The notes: generated from the letters alone by a model not told the origin. Positions 21,889-32,800 are shown, counted from the stretch's first letter. The stretch: 64,000 bases of DNA from Gonocerus acuteangulatus (GCA_946811695.1 OX328124.1:55868603-55932602); one strand, 5' to 3'. Program-made: numbers and translations.

Positions 21889-23072
21889 TCCGACTCGCAG
21901 TGTCTAGGTCTTGTTATAGTCTGTTCAGATAGACCTAAGAGTTTAATTCCTCATGCGCGAAATCCGACTCGCAGTGTCTACGTCTTGTTATAGTCTGTAC
22001 AGATAGACCTAAGAGTTTAATTCCTCATGCGCGAAATCCGACTCGCAGTGTCTACGTCTTGTTATAGTCAGTTCTGATAGACCTAAGAGTTTAATTCCTC
22101 ATGCGCGAAATCCGACTCGCAGTGTCTACGTCTTGTTATAGTCTGTTCAGATAGACCTAAGAGTTTAATTCCTCATGCGCGAAATCCGACTCGCAGTGTC
22201 TACATCTTGTTATAGTCTGTTCAGATAGACCTAAGAGTTTAATTCCTCATGCGCGAAATCCGACTCGCAGTGTCTACGTCTTGTTATAGTCTGTACAGAT
22301 AGACCTAAGAGTTTAATTCCTCATGCGCGAAATCCGACTCGCAGTGTCTACGTCTTGTTATAGTCAGTTCTGATAGACCTAAGAGTTTAATTCCTCATGC
22401 GCGAAATCCGACTCGCAGTGTCTACGTCTTGTTATAGTCTGTTCAGATAGACCTAAGAGTTTAATTCCTCATGCGCGAAATCCGACTCGCAGTGTCTACA
22501 TCTTGTTATAGTCTGTTCAGATAGACCTAAGAGTTTAATTCCTCATGCGCGAAATCCGACTCGCAGTGTCTACATCTTGTTATAGTCTGTTCAGATAGAC
22601 CTAAGAGTTTAATTCCTCATGCGCGAAATCCGACTCGCAGTGTCTACATCTTGTTATAGTCTGTTCAGATAGACCTAAGAGTTTAATTCCTCATGCGCGA
22701 AATCCAACTCGCAGTGTCTACGTCTTGTTATAGCCAGTTCTGATAGACCTAAGAGTTTAATTCCTCATGCGCGAAACCCGACTCGCAGTGTCTACGTCTT
22801 GTTATAGTCTGTTCAGATAGACCTAAGAGTTTAATTCCTCATACGCGAAATCCGACTCGCAGTGTCTACGTCTTGTTATAGTCTGTTCAGATAGACCTAA
22901 GAGTTTAATTCCTCATGCGCTAAAGCCAACTCGCAGTGTCTACGTTTTGTTATAGTCAGTTCTGATAGACCTAAGAGTTTAATTCCTCATGCGCGAAATC
23001 CGACTCGCAGTGTCTACGTCTTGTTATAGTCTGTTCAGATAGACGTAAGAGTTTAATTCCTCATGCGCGAAA
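21889..23072 (+). repeat. Satellite array, exactly 16 units of 74 bp
   Basis: Each unit starts TCCGACTCGCAGTGTCTA and ends CATGCGCGAAA. The array is 1,184 bp, exactly 16 x 74, with no partial unit at either edge (to within about 3 bp). Variation is low. A 296-bp higher-order period is visible: units 2-5 repeat as units 6-9. Three variants of a small hairpin occur (TCTG-TT-CAGA, TCTG-TA-CAGA, TCAG-TT-CTGA). The first 12 bases equal the 5' end of the window's HLE family, and unit 14 ends GCGCTAAA, as the HLE 3' end does. Spacers are not unique, so it is not a CRISPR. Confidence 0.95.
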
Positions 23073-23297
23073 TTTTGAGGGAAATATTCCCGATGGTTCC
23101 ACCATTTGCAAACTCCCATTTCAAGGAACAACACGATACGTGAAACATTATAAAAACTGATGATGTCTCGTTTAAGACTAGGGAAGACTTTGAGAGGTGA
23201 GACAAAGGAAATAATAACTAATATTTATCAATACTTAGCCAAAGTTAAGCCTAAAAACGTTTTAAACCTCCTAGTGATAAGGTTATAAATCAGAAAG
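23073..23297. other. Intergenic DNA between satellite and hAT element
   Basis: No feature recognised. Confidence 0.4.
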
Positions 23298-23917
23298 TTT
23301 ATAACTAGGGACCGGATTCTTAGTTTTTCACCTATTTTTCTCCTTTTTGCTAAACATGATAATGATCGGGTTTTTACATGATTCGCGTCTTCTAGTATCA
23401 TTCATGCAAATTTAGAAGAACCTAAAAAAACCTATTCAGGATGATATCACCTAAAATCGCCTAAATAACGATGGAATGACCTAGACAGACCTAATCTTTA
23501 AAATAGAAAATACAATACTAAGAGCACATTTCTCAGATCTCCTAAATCTCATTGGAAAGTTGGAATCGTCAACACTGGAGCTAAAAGTTGCGATCAAATA
23601 CTCCCCTATGACGTCTTGTAAACGCGCGTATCTTTATCTTTCTCCGGCTTAAGACAGTCCTCTATGACAACAGGAAGAATTTAACCGTCGAAAACCTGGG
23701 CACCTATATGGGGGTTTACTGCAACAAGGGGTAATACCTAGTTTAGTTTCATATTTTACTTTTTAAATTTTTCCAAGATTTAACTATTTGGTTTTTAACA
23801 TAGTTAAGTACCTTTCTATGGGCAGTGAAATTCTTTCTGATAGAAGTTGGAAGTCTTCAGCAGAGAAACTTAAAAATGTCCTTGACATATTTGTTTTGTT
23901 TTATGTTCTTATTTATT

Positions 23918-24052
23918 TTAGCGCGGTTACTCCCTATCTCCATAGGGAAAACCCGCTTATGAGGGTGACCTCATGACGCAATCTGGAAGTGCCGACTAGA
24001 AACTTTCACGTTTGAGACCCTATAGAACACGAAAATATAGGTGGCCCAAATT

Positions 24053-24105
<53 letters not shown>

Positions 24106-25209
24106 GCCCACTAGAAGATAGTGTTTGGGGCGAAATTCGCGCAAAAAAAATCATAAGCTTACGTTTTTGTGTTTATATGCTTGCAGATACTTGTTTTATA
24201 GGTTTCTTAACATAAGAAAACGAATGAAACCATTTATAAGGCGATATCTGCAACCGTTTCTGAGAAAAGTGGAATCAATGTTTTTGTAAGTCATTATTTT
24301 TTTGTGAGTACTTAGAATCGCGGGATTCAATTGAAATATTTTCTACCTCTTGGAAATTAATCCCAACTAAGATGTTTAAATTTTGGTTATATTTGGAGTT
24401 AAGGAAGTCTGTGAAAAAAATTATTTTATTAATAGACATGAAAAGTTTTCGGATCTTCATACATTTTTCGTAAATATCTCGATAACGGTTGTGAAATCGT
24501 GGTAAGTGGAAAGTGACCATTCAAATGCTTACTAAATTCTCTACAAAAATGGTTCTGAAGCAATATTCGATAGGGCAATGTCAATCAGAGATATAAGCGC
24601 TTAAAACTTAAAAAGTGTTTGTTATGTTGTTTTGAAAGGGTTTTTCTCTTTGTTTATCTCACTTTTTAATTGGTTGTTTCTAGTTTTAAATTGCATTTAT
24701 CAGTAAAATTAGTATTGTAGTGAAATAAGCTAAGAAACGGTGAAAGGTATTGGTAATAAGTTTGGAATGGCTATGGCTAATCATGATGACGTATGCGTAC
24801 TTTGTTTTGAATTCTCCTATCTATATAACCTTCCTCATAGCCTCCAACTGAAGTTATAGTTATTTCTTATTTTATAAAAAAGATTTAACCCACAACAGAA
24901 TGGAATTTTATTCGCCATGAAGCAAATATTTACAGTTGATTATAACAGTAAAACGAATTTGCTAGTAAAATAAGACACTTAAAATGACAACGAATTTTTG
25001 GTTGTTTAGAATAGAGCCTTCTCAGCTGTAGTCGAAGAGTAAGTACGTTTTCAGTACATAATTGTATTGACTTATACAGCTTAAGAATTATCCGCTTCTG
25101 TGTAAGTTGGCTACTGTCAGTTTCCCCTGTGATTTGTGATGCTAATCTATTCCATTTCTTCGAGATGTACGTAACCACGCTAAGATGACGCAGTTCCTGC
25201 GAGTCGGAC
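23918..25209 (-). mobile_element. Helitron/Helentron-like element copy D
   Basis: Minus-strand copy with 5' end TCCGACTCGCAGGAACTGC at 25209 and 3' end GTAACCGCGCTAA at 23918, of the same GTTAC subtype as copy C. The (TA)n tract lies at 24054-24102, with the sequence usually following it deleted. Its right edge sits in an older HLE (copy H) at a T run, and the interrupted sequence TTTTGGTTTGGGTAC matches the uninterrupted copies at 2493 and 37967. Confidence 0.65.
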
Positions 25210-25905
25210 TTTTGGTTTGGGTACTTAGAATCATGGGATTCAGTTGAAACATTTTCTGCATGTTCTACATTCATTAAAACTAATATGTTGAAATTTTGGT
25301 TACGTTTGGAGTTAAGGAAGGGTTAGAATAAAATATTTTATTAACAGACATAAAAAGTTTTGGTAACTTTGTTTACTTTCCTTAATATCTCGAAAAAGGT
25401 TGAGAATCTTGGTAAACGGAAGAATGCCAATTGAAAGCTTATTAAATGCTCTACAAAAAAGGTTCTAATGAAAGTTTTGATTAGGCGATGTCAATCAGAG
25501 AAATAAGTGCTTGTTTGTTTTATTCCTTGTTATTTTTTAATTGCTTATAGTTGGATAATGTATTTGACAATAAAACTGGTTAAGTAAAATAACAAAAACA
25601 ATTTATTGTTAGAAATATAGATTTCCAAGATTCCAAGACCTTGTCACTAGCGGGACAGTTTCTAGTGTTAGCCGACCCTTCCAGGTAAGATCGTAAATCA
25701 TGACCTTTCAAGACCTTTCAAGACTTTACTACACACAGGAATGGCGTTAGTGACCTTAAGGTTTGACAAGCCATTATAATAATTAATTAAAAAAAAAAGA
25801 CTGGTGGGACCAAAGTAATAACTGCTTCTATTTTAATCTTTCCAAATTAGACTAGGGATATGAACGGAACCGCGCTAAGATGATGCAGTTCCTGCGAGAC
25901 GGACT
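25210..25905 (-). mobile_element. Helitron/Helentron-like element copy H, 5' portion
   Basis: Resumes HLE interior sequence immediately right of copy D and ends with the family 5' terminus (TCCGTCTCGCAGGAACTGC on the minus strand) near 25905. A retrotransposon 3' tail at 25733-25797 interrupts it. Confidence 0.55.
25733..25797 (+). mobile_element. Very short non-LTR insertion (3' hairpin only)
   Basis: ACACACAGGAATGGC, GACCTTAAGGT, GCCATTATAATAATTA and an A-rich tail match the last ~65 bp of the element ending at 21534. It is an extreme 5'-truncated copy. Confidence 0.6.
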
Positions 25906-26129
25906 TTTTTAAATAATTATTTTGTTGAATATTTGGACTACATATTCTTTTTTTAAAAATAATAATGCATATTTCCGTTTTATTTTTATTTGCTCATCTT
26001 TTTTTCCCTTCTGAATATACCATTCTATAAAATGTTGTTTTTTTCATGTACTATTTATGTACATATAAATTTATCAATTATAATTTAATCACAATTATTA
26101 ATGATAAATTATAATAGGTTGAACTTATT

Positions 26130-26375
26130 TTTTGAACCTATTGATACACTTTTATCACCTAAAAAAAAATCTAAAATGGACTTTTAAATAAAAACCTAAA
26201 AAGACCTATTTTGTGAACATATTGAAACATTTTTATCACCTTAAAAAAAACCTAAAATGGACTTTTAAATAAAAACCTAAAAAGACCTATTTTGTGAACC
26301 TATTGAATAATTTTTATCACCTAAAAATATCTAAAATGGACTTTTAAATAAAAACCTAAAAAGACTGGATACTTA
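26130..26375 (+). repeat. Three-unit tandem repeat in hAT subterminal DNA
   Basis: A unit of roughly 83-85 bp with CTAAAATGGACTTTTAAATA, AAACCTAAAAAGACC and TATTTTGTGAACCTATTG is repeated about three times just inside the right end of the hAT element. Confidence 0.75.
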
Positions 26376-26477
26376 TTTTATCCTAAAAATCCGGTCCCTA
26401 GTTATAACAGAGAGAATTTTCAACAAGAATAGATAGAAGTTCGAATCTAATATTAGTCCGAGAGCAAGTAACTGTAC

Positions 26478-27262
26478 GTTTTATGCACCTTGAAATTTTG
26501 CTATAATGTACCTCTTGGGTTGAGAAGAAGGTATATATGTGTTGGCTAGACTTTCCGTGGAACGCCAGGTACATTTGGGATCCGCATGGTGGTCCGCATT
26601 TGGGATAGGTGCAAAAAAATATTTCCCAAAAATAGAGTTTTATTCAGAAGCCACGTATCTTTAATGTAGTGTTAAGACTATTTTACAGCGAATAATAAAT
26701 AAGGCAGACACTTTTAAGGGGTATAACATGTAATAAAAAAACTTAATTGTTTTTATTCTCAAGATCATGTGAGCAAGAACCAATGAGAGCGCAGGGAACA
26801 AGCACAACTTCCCTGTGCTGTCATTCACTTCTACGGTTACACGCAATGTATTGCAGTCTATCATAAGCAACGTTTATTTTTATGTTTCCTGATAATTAAA
26901 CAAAAGTGGCTGCCCTTTTGTAATTATTTTCAAATTTGTTTATTGAAGACGCTGTTTAAATCGCAGCGTGAATAAAGGAGTTTATTTAATAGTAAAAATA
27001 AATATCAGGTACTTTGTTTTTTTAATTACATTTTAACCCTCTTAAAAGTGTCTTCCTTATTTATTATTCATTGTAAAATTGCCTTTTTTACATTAATGAT
27101 AGTTGGATTCTGAATAAAACACTATTTTTGGGCAATATTGTTTAGCGCCTTTCCCCTATACGCAGTACCTGGTGTTCCAAGGTATGTCCAGGAAACACAC
27201 ATTTACCTTCTTATCTACCCAAGAGGTACATCATAGCAAAATTAAAGGTGCATAAAACACTT
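26478..27262. mobile_element. Foldback element with ~220-240-bp arms
   Basis: Left arm 26478-26720 and right arm 27040-27262 are inverted relatives: TTTATGCACCTT, ATGTACCTCTTGGGT, AGAAGAAGGTA, CCCAAAAATAG and AATAATAAATAAGG occur in both, inverted. The ~320-bp centre has no recognised coding content. Confidence 0.65.
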
Positions 27263-27289
27263 CATGCAAAGTGCGTTACCAGCTCTCCG

Positions 27290-28114
27290 ACTATATGTTC
27301 AGGTTGGCCATTCCAATTTTACAAAATGACGCAATTCCTGGCATCGGATTTTTTTTCTTATCAAACCCTGAAGTAGTTTGAAATCTCGCTTGGCTATTTT
27401 ACTTATTTCGAAGAGAAATTTCTCTTGAGAATGACTCACGAATGGAGGCTAGAATCGTATTTTTGTTTACAAACCTGGTGTGCCATTTAATCTGTTCTTA
27501 AGTTCACAAAAATGCTAATATATGGCAATATTTTGATGGTGTCCATAATAACCACAAGTTTCTCCTTTCCTGTTCAACCATAAATACTTCAACATCATTT
27601 ATACTTTCCTTCTTGGTCCCCTGGAGATTAGAGTCGTAAACATATCTAGAACTAATCGGTTTAAAGCTCCAGTTGACCAAATCTTGGATATAATCCGTTC
27701 TCAAACGCCCACACAGTTTACCACCCAAAAATAGTCTCCTAGGATCCACATCCTGTTCTTTAAAATTGATAAAGCCGGCGGAACATTATGTTAATATCGC
27801 CGACATGGACAATGGTCTTCCGAATTTTCGTACAACGTTTTTAATGTGTAGATGACGAATATTGAGGATTCTGTTCAGGAAGTATTTCAATTTTCATTCA
27901 GTTCGGACTTAAATAATGGTCCACATGTGTGATTTATCTTTTAGTAATACTCCAGGTATTATATAACGAGTTTGCCACTCAATAAACTCCTTCTAAGTTT
28001 TTAGTTTATAGAAATTTTGTATACGTTTTAAAAAAGCCTATACACAATTGGTAGTCGTTTGTGGTGAATGAAGATATATTGTAGCAACTAGTGTGTTGAC
28101 TAGTATGTTGTCTG

Positions 28115-28117
<3 letters not shown>
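27290..28117. other. Intergenic DNA with a degraded HLE end
   Basis: Near 27325-27350 the minus strand reads TCCGATGCCAGGAATTGCGT, resembling the HLE 5' end. No gene is recognised in the remainder, although 27540-27750 is GC-richer and holds an 81-codon minus-strand frame without family resemblance. Confidence 0.3.
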
Positions 28118-28209
<92 letters not shown>

Positions 28210-28231
28210 TCTCTCTCTCTCTCACTCTCTC

Positions 28232-28297
<66 letters not shown>
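28118..28297. repeat. (CT)n and (TA)n compound microsatellite
   Basis: About 150 bp of CT repeat with a few CACT interruptions followed by about 30 bp of TA repeat. Confidence 0.95.
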
Positions 28298-28298
<1 letters not shown>

Positions 28299-28384
28299 TT
28301 GTAGATGACCCAAAATATCTAAATTCTTTTTATCTTAGGAGGCATGGGGTCGTTAAAGCAGTCTTCCTTTATTATACTTCTTTA

Positions 28385-28445
28385 TTTATTGGCCCGACAT
28401 GTTTCGTGCATCTTTTCTTCGCACCTCTTCAGGGGCACTTCTACA
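28385..28445 (-). ncRNA. Hammerhead-ribozyme-like motif of the Penelope element
   Basis: On the minus strand CTGAAGA (28432-28426) is followed by a GTGC...GCAC stem and GAAAC (28405-28401), the order of the hammerhead core (CUGANGA, stem II, GAAA). Such motifs are known in the terminal repeats of Penelope-like elements. Stems I and III were not verified. Confidence 0.5.
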
Positions 28446-28760
28446 ACAAAATATCATTTTTTGAAATCCAAACAAAGAATTTTCCATTATATTAAAGCTA
28501 GCAATAAGATCTATGGTATGTTCCACAAAATGCATTAAAACATCATCAAATTCCCAGAAATGTTACCCCTACCCTAAATATTGCAGTAATTATAGCTAAA
28601 TTATATATTTTTATAAAAAGGGTTTGAGTCCTACCTTGCTAGGAAGTCCTCTCATTACCATGTACTCCCTCTGCAGTCTGGCTTAATACTAATAATGTAA
28701 GTGGATTGCCAAAATGGCCCTGTCTTTATCTGTCCTTCGTTGTTGTCCTAGTTAAGTCTA

Positions 28761-29150
28761 CTAGTCAAACATTTTTGGGTATTTATCTATTATTACATGG
28801 AAAATTCTGTGTACATTTTTCAGATCAGTTCTTTTATTCACCGCTATTTTCGAATTTTTTAAAATAAAAATATTTTCTTTGATTTTTCTTTTCAGCGTAT
28901 TTATTTCATTGTTTAATATTTTTACTTCCTTAAAATTGAAACTGTGCTTTTTCGATATTGCATGATCCGTCAATGCTGTACCGTTTTCTTGTGTGTGAAT
29001 GCTCTTTACGTGTTGTATAATACTTTTACCTAGTACTTGTGCAGATTTCCCAATATAACATTTGTTACATTCGTTGCAGTTGATTTTGTAAATATTATAT
29101 TTTGAGCTTGATGCTTTCACCCTGTCTTTAATACTACTACTAAATATTGT
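28761..29150 (-). pseudogene. Penelope GIY-YIG endonuclease domain
   Basis: A 119-codon frame to the stop at 28761. It has NIYKINCNECNKCYIG: a GIY-like strand, a cysteine cluster (C-x2-C-x2-C) and the YIG strand. It continues with ALTDHAISKKHSFNF and a basic KRKIKENIFI segment holding the acidic residue. The arginine expected soon after YIG is not seen (IGKSAQVLGKSI), so nuclease activity is doubtful. It is separated from the reverse transcriptase part by frame breaks. Confidence 0.7.
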
Positions 29151-29925
29151 TTATTGTATGTTTATATTTCCAGCCAATTTTACAAAAATCTTTGCATATT
29201 GCTTTTATTTTGTTTTCTATAAGAGGGTGATAATTGAAAGTAAAAAATTGCTTCATTGGATTTACATCTTTGTCAATTTTGTTATTTATAACTATTTGTT
29301 TTCTTTTTTGTAAAAATAAGTGATCATTTAACGTGGTTTCTTCTAATCTGCCGTTATTCTTAATGAAAAAAATGTTTAATATTAGTTTGCACCAATAATC
29401 TTTGTTTTTTGTTCGATATATCGGAATTATCATTAAGATCTCTTTTACGCTTATTATTCTGCACCTCCTCGTTTATTACTTCTGTATCTGTTTTAACTTT
29501 TTTAGATGGCCTTGATTCAATAAAAGTTTTAGAATATTTTATTTTCTTTTTGTTTTGTAAGTCGCTAAAAAATTCGTCCGCTAAATTAAAAAGTTGAGGT
29601 TCAAATTTACATTTATCACTATTTTCCGGAAGGTCAATTAATCGTTTAGTACATATTATGTGTTTTTCGGCCTTTTTATTTAAAGTTCAATTAAATCCCT
29701 AGGGTAATTATTTTTCTTGAATAAATTTCTCAATTGATTTTTTATTTCACTGTAGAATTTAGGTGATGTTCTCCGTAATGCTGATAATGTTCTGTTATAT
29801 AAAAGGTTCTTTTTGAAATTAAAAGGGTGGCTGGAGTAAAAATTAATCATTCTTGTTGAATGATATGTCTTAGGTTTCCATCTAGGAAATTATTCTCATT
29901 TCTAATTATTTCCATATCCAAAAAA
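29140..29925 (-). pseudogene. Penelope reverse transcriptase, C-terminal remnant
   Basis: In shifting minus-strand frames: FLDMEIIRNENNF, then MINFYSSHPFNFKKNLLYNR, LSALRRTSPKFYSEIKNQ and RNLFKKNNYPRDLIEL. These are blocks that follow the catalytic aspartates in Penelope-type reverse transcriptases. A further 97-codon frame (29140-29433) continues toward the endonuclease, with QFFTFNYHPLIENKIK. The catalytic fingers and palm are absent, and there are several frameshifts and stops. Confidence 0.65.
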
Positions 29926-31018
29926 CCCAAACTTTTATTCACTACAGAACCGACTTCCACATTATTATACAAAAATACATTCAACTCGATAATAAGACAA
30001 AATCCAAGCACATTGTACACTTATACCGACGGATCCAAGACAAACTCTGGAATAGGAGCAGCTGCCATTGTAAGGAACAATACGTACCAAATTAAATTAC
30101 CAGAACAGGCGACATATAAAGCAGAACGGAATACTTTTGGCACTGATTAACGTCCATGATAAAGAAACAGACATGCTCACGGTTTGTACAGAGTCCTTAA
30201 TCTCCTTACAGAACATTTATAACACACACCCTATTATTCAAAACATATTTACTCAAATAAACATTCTTCAAAATAAAAACAAACACATTACACTGTAATG
30301 GCTACCTGGACACGAGGGCATGGAAACGAGCACAGCTGTGAACGCACAGGCAAAACTGGCTACAAACCGACCCGTGTCGGATGTAAACACTGTGACGTCA
30401 TCAGACTTGACCAACACTTTACGAACCAACTCACTGTGCGAATGGGAAAGAGATTGGTTGAGAAGTAGTTCCAAGTTAAGATAAATCAAAAACACGACCA
30501 AAGCCTGGATAATAGAACAATTTTCCCGACGAGAGGAAGAATATCCAGTTATCCAGGCTTCGGATAGGACACATCCGACTTTGTACTTACTAGACAGAAA
30601 AGAAAGACCGACTTGCAGACAGTGTAACAGAACTCTAACTGTCAAACATATACTGACAGACTGTAGACAACTCAGCAACTTGACAATTCCCCACTGCTTA
30701 CATGACTTACTAACAGAGGGTAGCCAATAAATCGAAATGCTTCTTACACATCTTAAACACTAAACTATTATTCGAAGATAAATTATATGTAATCTTCTTC
30801 GTTTTTTTTTTCTGTCTTTATTGTAAATCACGATTGTTGTTGCTTTACGTTTTGCGTTTTTCTTAAACATTTTTTCTCTATTCTTTTCTTGTGTTTTATT
30901 TTATTTAAGTTTTATCATTTTTAATATTACTACCTGACTACTACTTTAACGGATTTTGATTCTGATGAGTCAATCGCATCCGTCGCGAAACTCATAATAA
31001 ATTAAATAAAATAAAAAT
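29926..31018 (+). pseudogene. I-clade non-LTR retrotransposon, RNase H to 3' end, degraded
   Basis: Frames 29990-30770 give the RNase H opening YTDGSKTNSGIGAAAIVRNN and AERNTF. The segment that should hold the third acidic residue reads VCTESLISL (TES instead of the usual SDS). WLPGHEGMETSTAVNAQAKL and a zinc knuckle CRQCNRTLTVKHILTDC follow. Stops and shifts interrupt it at least three times. The 3' region ends in a GAG...CGC...GCG...CTC hairpin (30967-30996) and a TAAATAAA-type tail near 31018. The sequence is closest to the element at 54225-56310. Confidence 0.7.
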
Positions 31019-31829
31019 GATGGATATTCTCAAGCCGTTTATCAATTGTAAAATTAAATGATTTGAACGTTTATTCAAAATATTAAACTGTTATCAAATA
31101 TTTACAAATAAACGAGTGTAAACTGTAAAGAAATCCCTGAAACACAAAACCCCTTGAATAATGAAGAGAAAAGTATTAAAATATTTTACTGAAAATACAA
31201 TATTGGAGCCGAGTTCCCCAACACCCCTGAAAATTAAGATACAGCTCGCAAAACCCAGAATACCCTTGGAAATAAGAAACCTTGCATTCGCGGGTATCAA
31301 CCGACTCAATCAGAATTCCTCCGAGTGTTACTACAAAAATAAACTTCATTTTCAAAAAATTACTTCGTCTCTCTATCTTATCTTTCGTCACCTAAAATAT
31401 AACGGAGCAAGAAAGTCAGCCGAGATAAGCACACGTTGTTTAATACACACATGTTATCAAGATAATAGTATGAATTTAAGTATTCCACTTCTGACATTTT
31501 AAGCCTCACGCTTTCTGTAACAAACTACATCCTATGCCAACTATTTCGTACAAATCCTCGTACAGTTGTAGGTTCAAAGAGTTTTAAAAGTAAAAGAGGT
31601 AGTTAAAATTAGCGTCCGCTGGCTAAATGTCGGCGTTGCAAAACTGATGTTGAAGCACGATCAACCTTTGATGGAGGAAGCTTCAACCTCGACCTGTCCG
31701 GTATCTCACTCTTCTTCTAGAGGGCTAAATAACATCATAACTGGGCAGAAGGTAACGAAATAGCCTCGAGCAGCTCAGTGAAAGGAGCAGCCATTTTACA
31801 AACATTCTGCAAGCAATAAGTTATCTCGG
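31019..31829. other. Intergenic DNA
   Basis: No supported gene. One + frame open from about 31564 to 31758 (QRVLKVKEVVKISVRWLNVG onward) ends near a GAAG/GTAACG donor-like site, but it has no family resemblance. Confidence 0.3.
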
Positions 31830-32646
31830 AACATTATGAATGTAGTTTCATACTTTTAACTCAGGTTTCCATTTTTCCCTAGATATAAGCGTTTCCGTGT
31901 ATTTTTGTCTAAACGCTAGTTTTTTACCATTTGTCTTTCACGCCATTTAATTCCGATGACATTTTCATAATCTGCATTAACTTTCCTAGAAGATCTCATG
32001 TACCTTGTGCAAAAAGTTCTCAAACCGAATTCACTGCAGCCACCCAAACAAATAACTTATCACGAAATGAAGGTTTTTCATTTTTAACATTCCACGCACC
32101 GCACGAACATTTTTTTGATTTGGTAGATGGGACTCTCAGAAATGTTGCATTATTTCATTACCGTGGCTTATTTTTTAGTAAGTGTGGAAAGCCAAAAAAG
32201 GATGCTTTGCATGTGTAAATTGTGGTCAATTAAAAAGAATAAAAATAATAAGCAAAATATTTTCGCTTTTAATGATCAACATATTTTATTAAAACAAAAT
32301 TACTAAATAAAAAATCATAACAAAACACTTTAGACGAAAAAGTAAAGATAATGTACATACCACATGAAATAAAGTGAAAAATTGGTTCCAGAATTTTTTA
32401 AACTATGTACGTGAGATCTCATAGGAAATTTGACGCAAAATATGAATGAAAATGTCATCAAAATTAAATGTTCCCTAAGGCGTGAACGCCTAAAATAACG
32501 CAGAAATGGTCAAAAACTAGCGTTTAGACATAACAAACATATCTAGGGAAATAATGCAAGTAAAAACATTTCTCCATGGTAGCATTCAACTACACTTCAG
32601 TAGGAGTGCACACCCCTCAAGTATGGCGGTTTCCATCGGGACCACC
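31830..32646. mobile_element. Foldback element with a Tc1/mariner-like end
   Basis: Inverted arms near 31865-32007 and 32398-32575 share CCCTAGATAT, GTCTAAACGCTAGTTTTT, GACATTTTCAT and GAGATCTCA blocks. The right edge reads ACCACCCTG followed by TA and a (TA)n run, the form of a Tc1/mariner terminus. The left terminus was not located, so the element may be truncated there. Arms are diverged, unlike the palindrome at 13.7 kb. Confidence 0.5.
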
Positions 32647-32700
<54 letters not shown>

Positions 32701-32800
32701 TTTATGGGTATCTAGTAGGTAGAATCGATCAGAATTGAAGAAATGTGCTAAAAATTCTTTCATTTGAGCCCAACTCAGTAGCAACAAGTGCAATTTTTAA
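32647..32800 (+). repeat. (TA)n and following dispersed repeat
   Basis: About 50 bp of TA repeat, then TCATTTATGGGTATCTAGTA, GGTAGAATCGATCAGA and TTTGAGCCCAACTCAGTAGC. Related sequence also follows (TA)n at 36216-36320 and (CA)n/TA at 61470-61530. Confidence 0.6.

Larger units (their letters stand above)
23306..26400. mobile_element. 3.1-kb hAT-like element carrying nested HLEs
   Basis: Inverted ends TAGGGACCGGATT and AATCCGGTCCCTA, flanked by TTTATAAC (23298-23305) and GTTATAAC (26401-26408), a 7/8 match as expected for a hAT target duplication. CCTAAAA/CCTATT motifs recur near both ends. Most of the interior is HLE copies D and H plus a retrotransposon tail, so the original element was about 1.0 kb. 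No transposase was found. Confidence 0.65.
28341..29925 (-). mobile_element. Penelope-like retroelement, 5'-truncated
   Basis: Minus-strand element carrying, in order, the C-terminal part of a Penelope-type reverse transcriptase, a GIY-YIG endonuclease, and a 3' region with a hammerhead-like motif. The 5' side stops abruptly near 29925, where it abuts a non-LTR RNase H pseudogene on the other strand. The 3' boundary near 28341 is approximate. Penelope-like elements are defined by this RT plus GIY-YIG pairing. Confidence 0.75.

Noticed and set aside
21889..23072. CRISPR array
   Set aside because: The whole 74-bp unit repeats without unique spacers, in a eukaryotic context; it is a satellite.
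28038..28313. RERERE and SLSLSL open frames
   Set aside because: Translation of the (CT)n/(GA)n microsatellite.
31564..31760. Possible host exon with a donor-like GAAG/GTAACG
   Set aside because: About 65 codons, bounded by stops, no domain, weak donor and no acceptor; could be chance.
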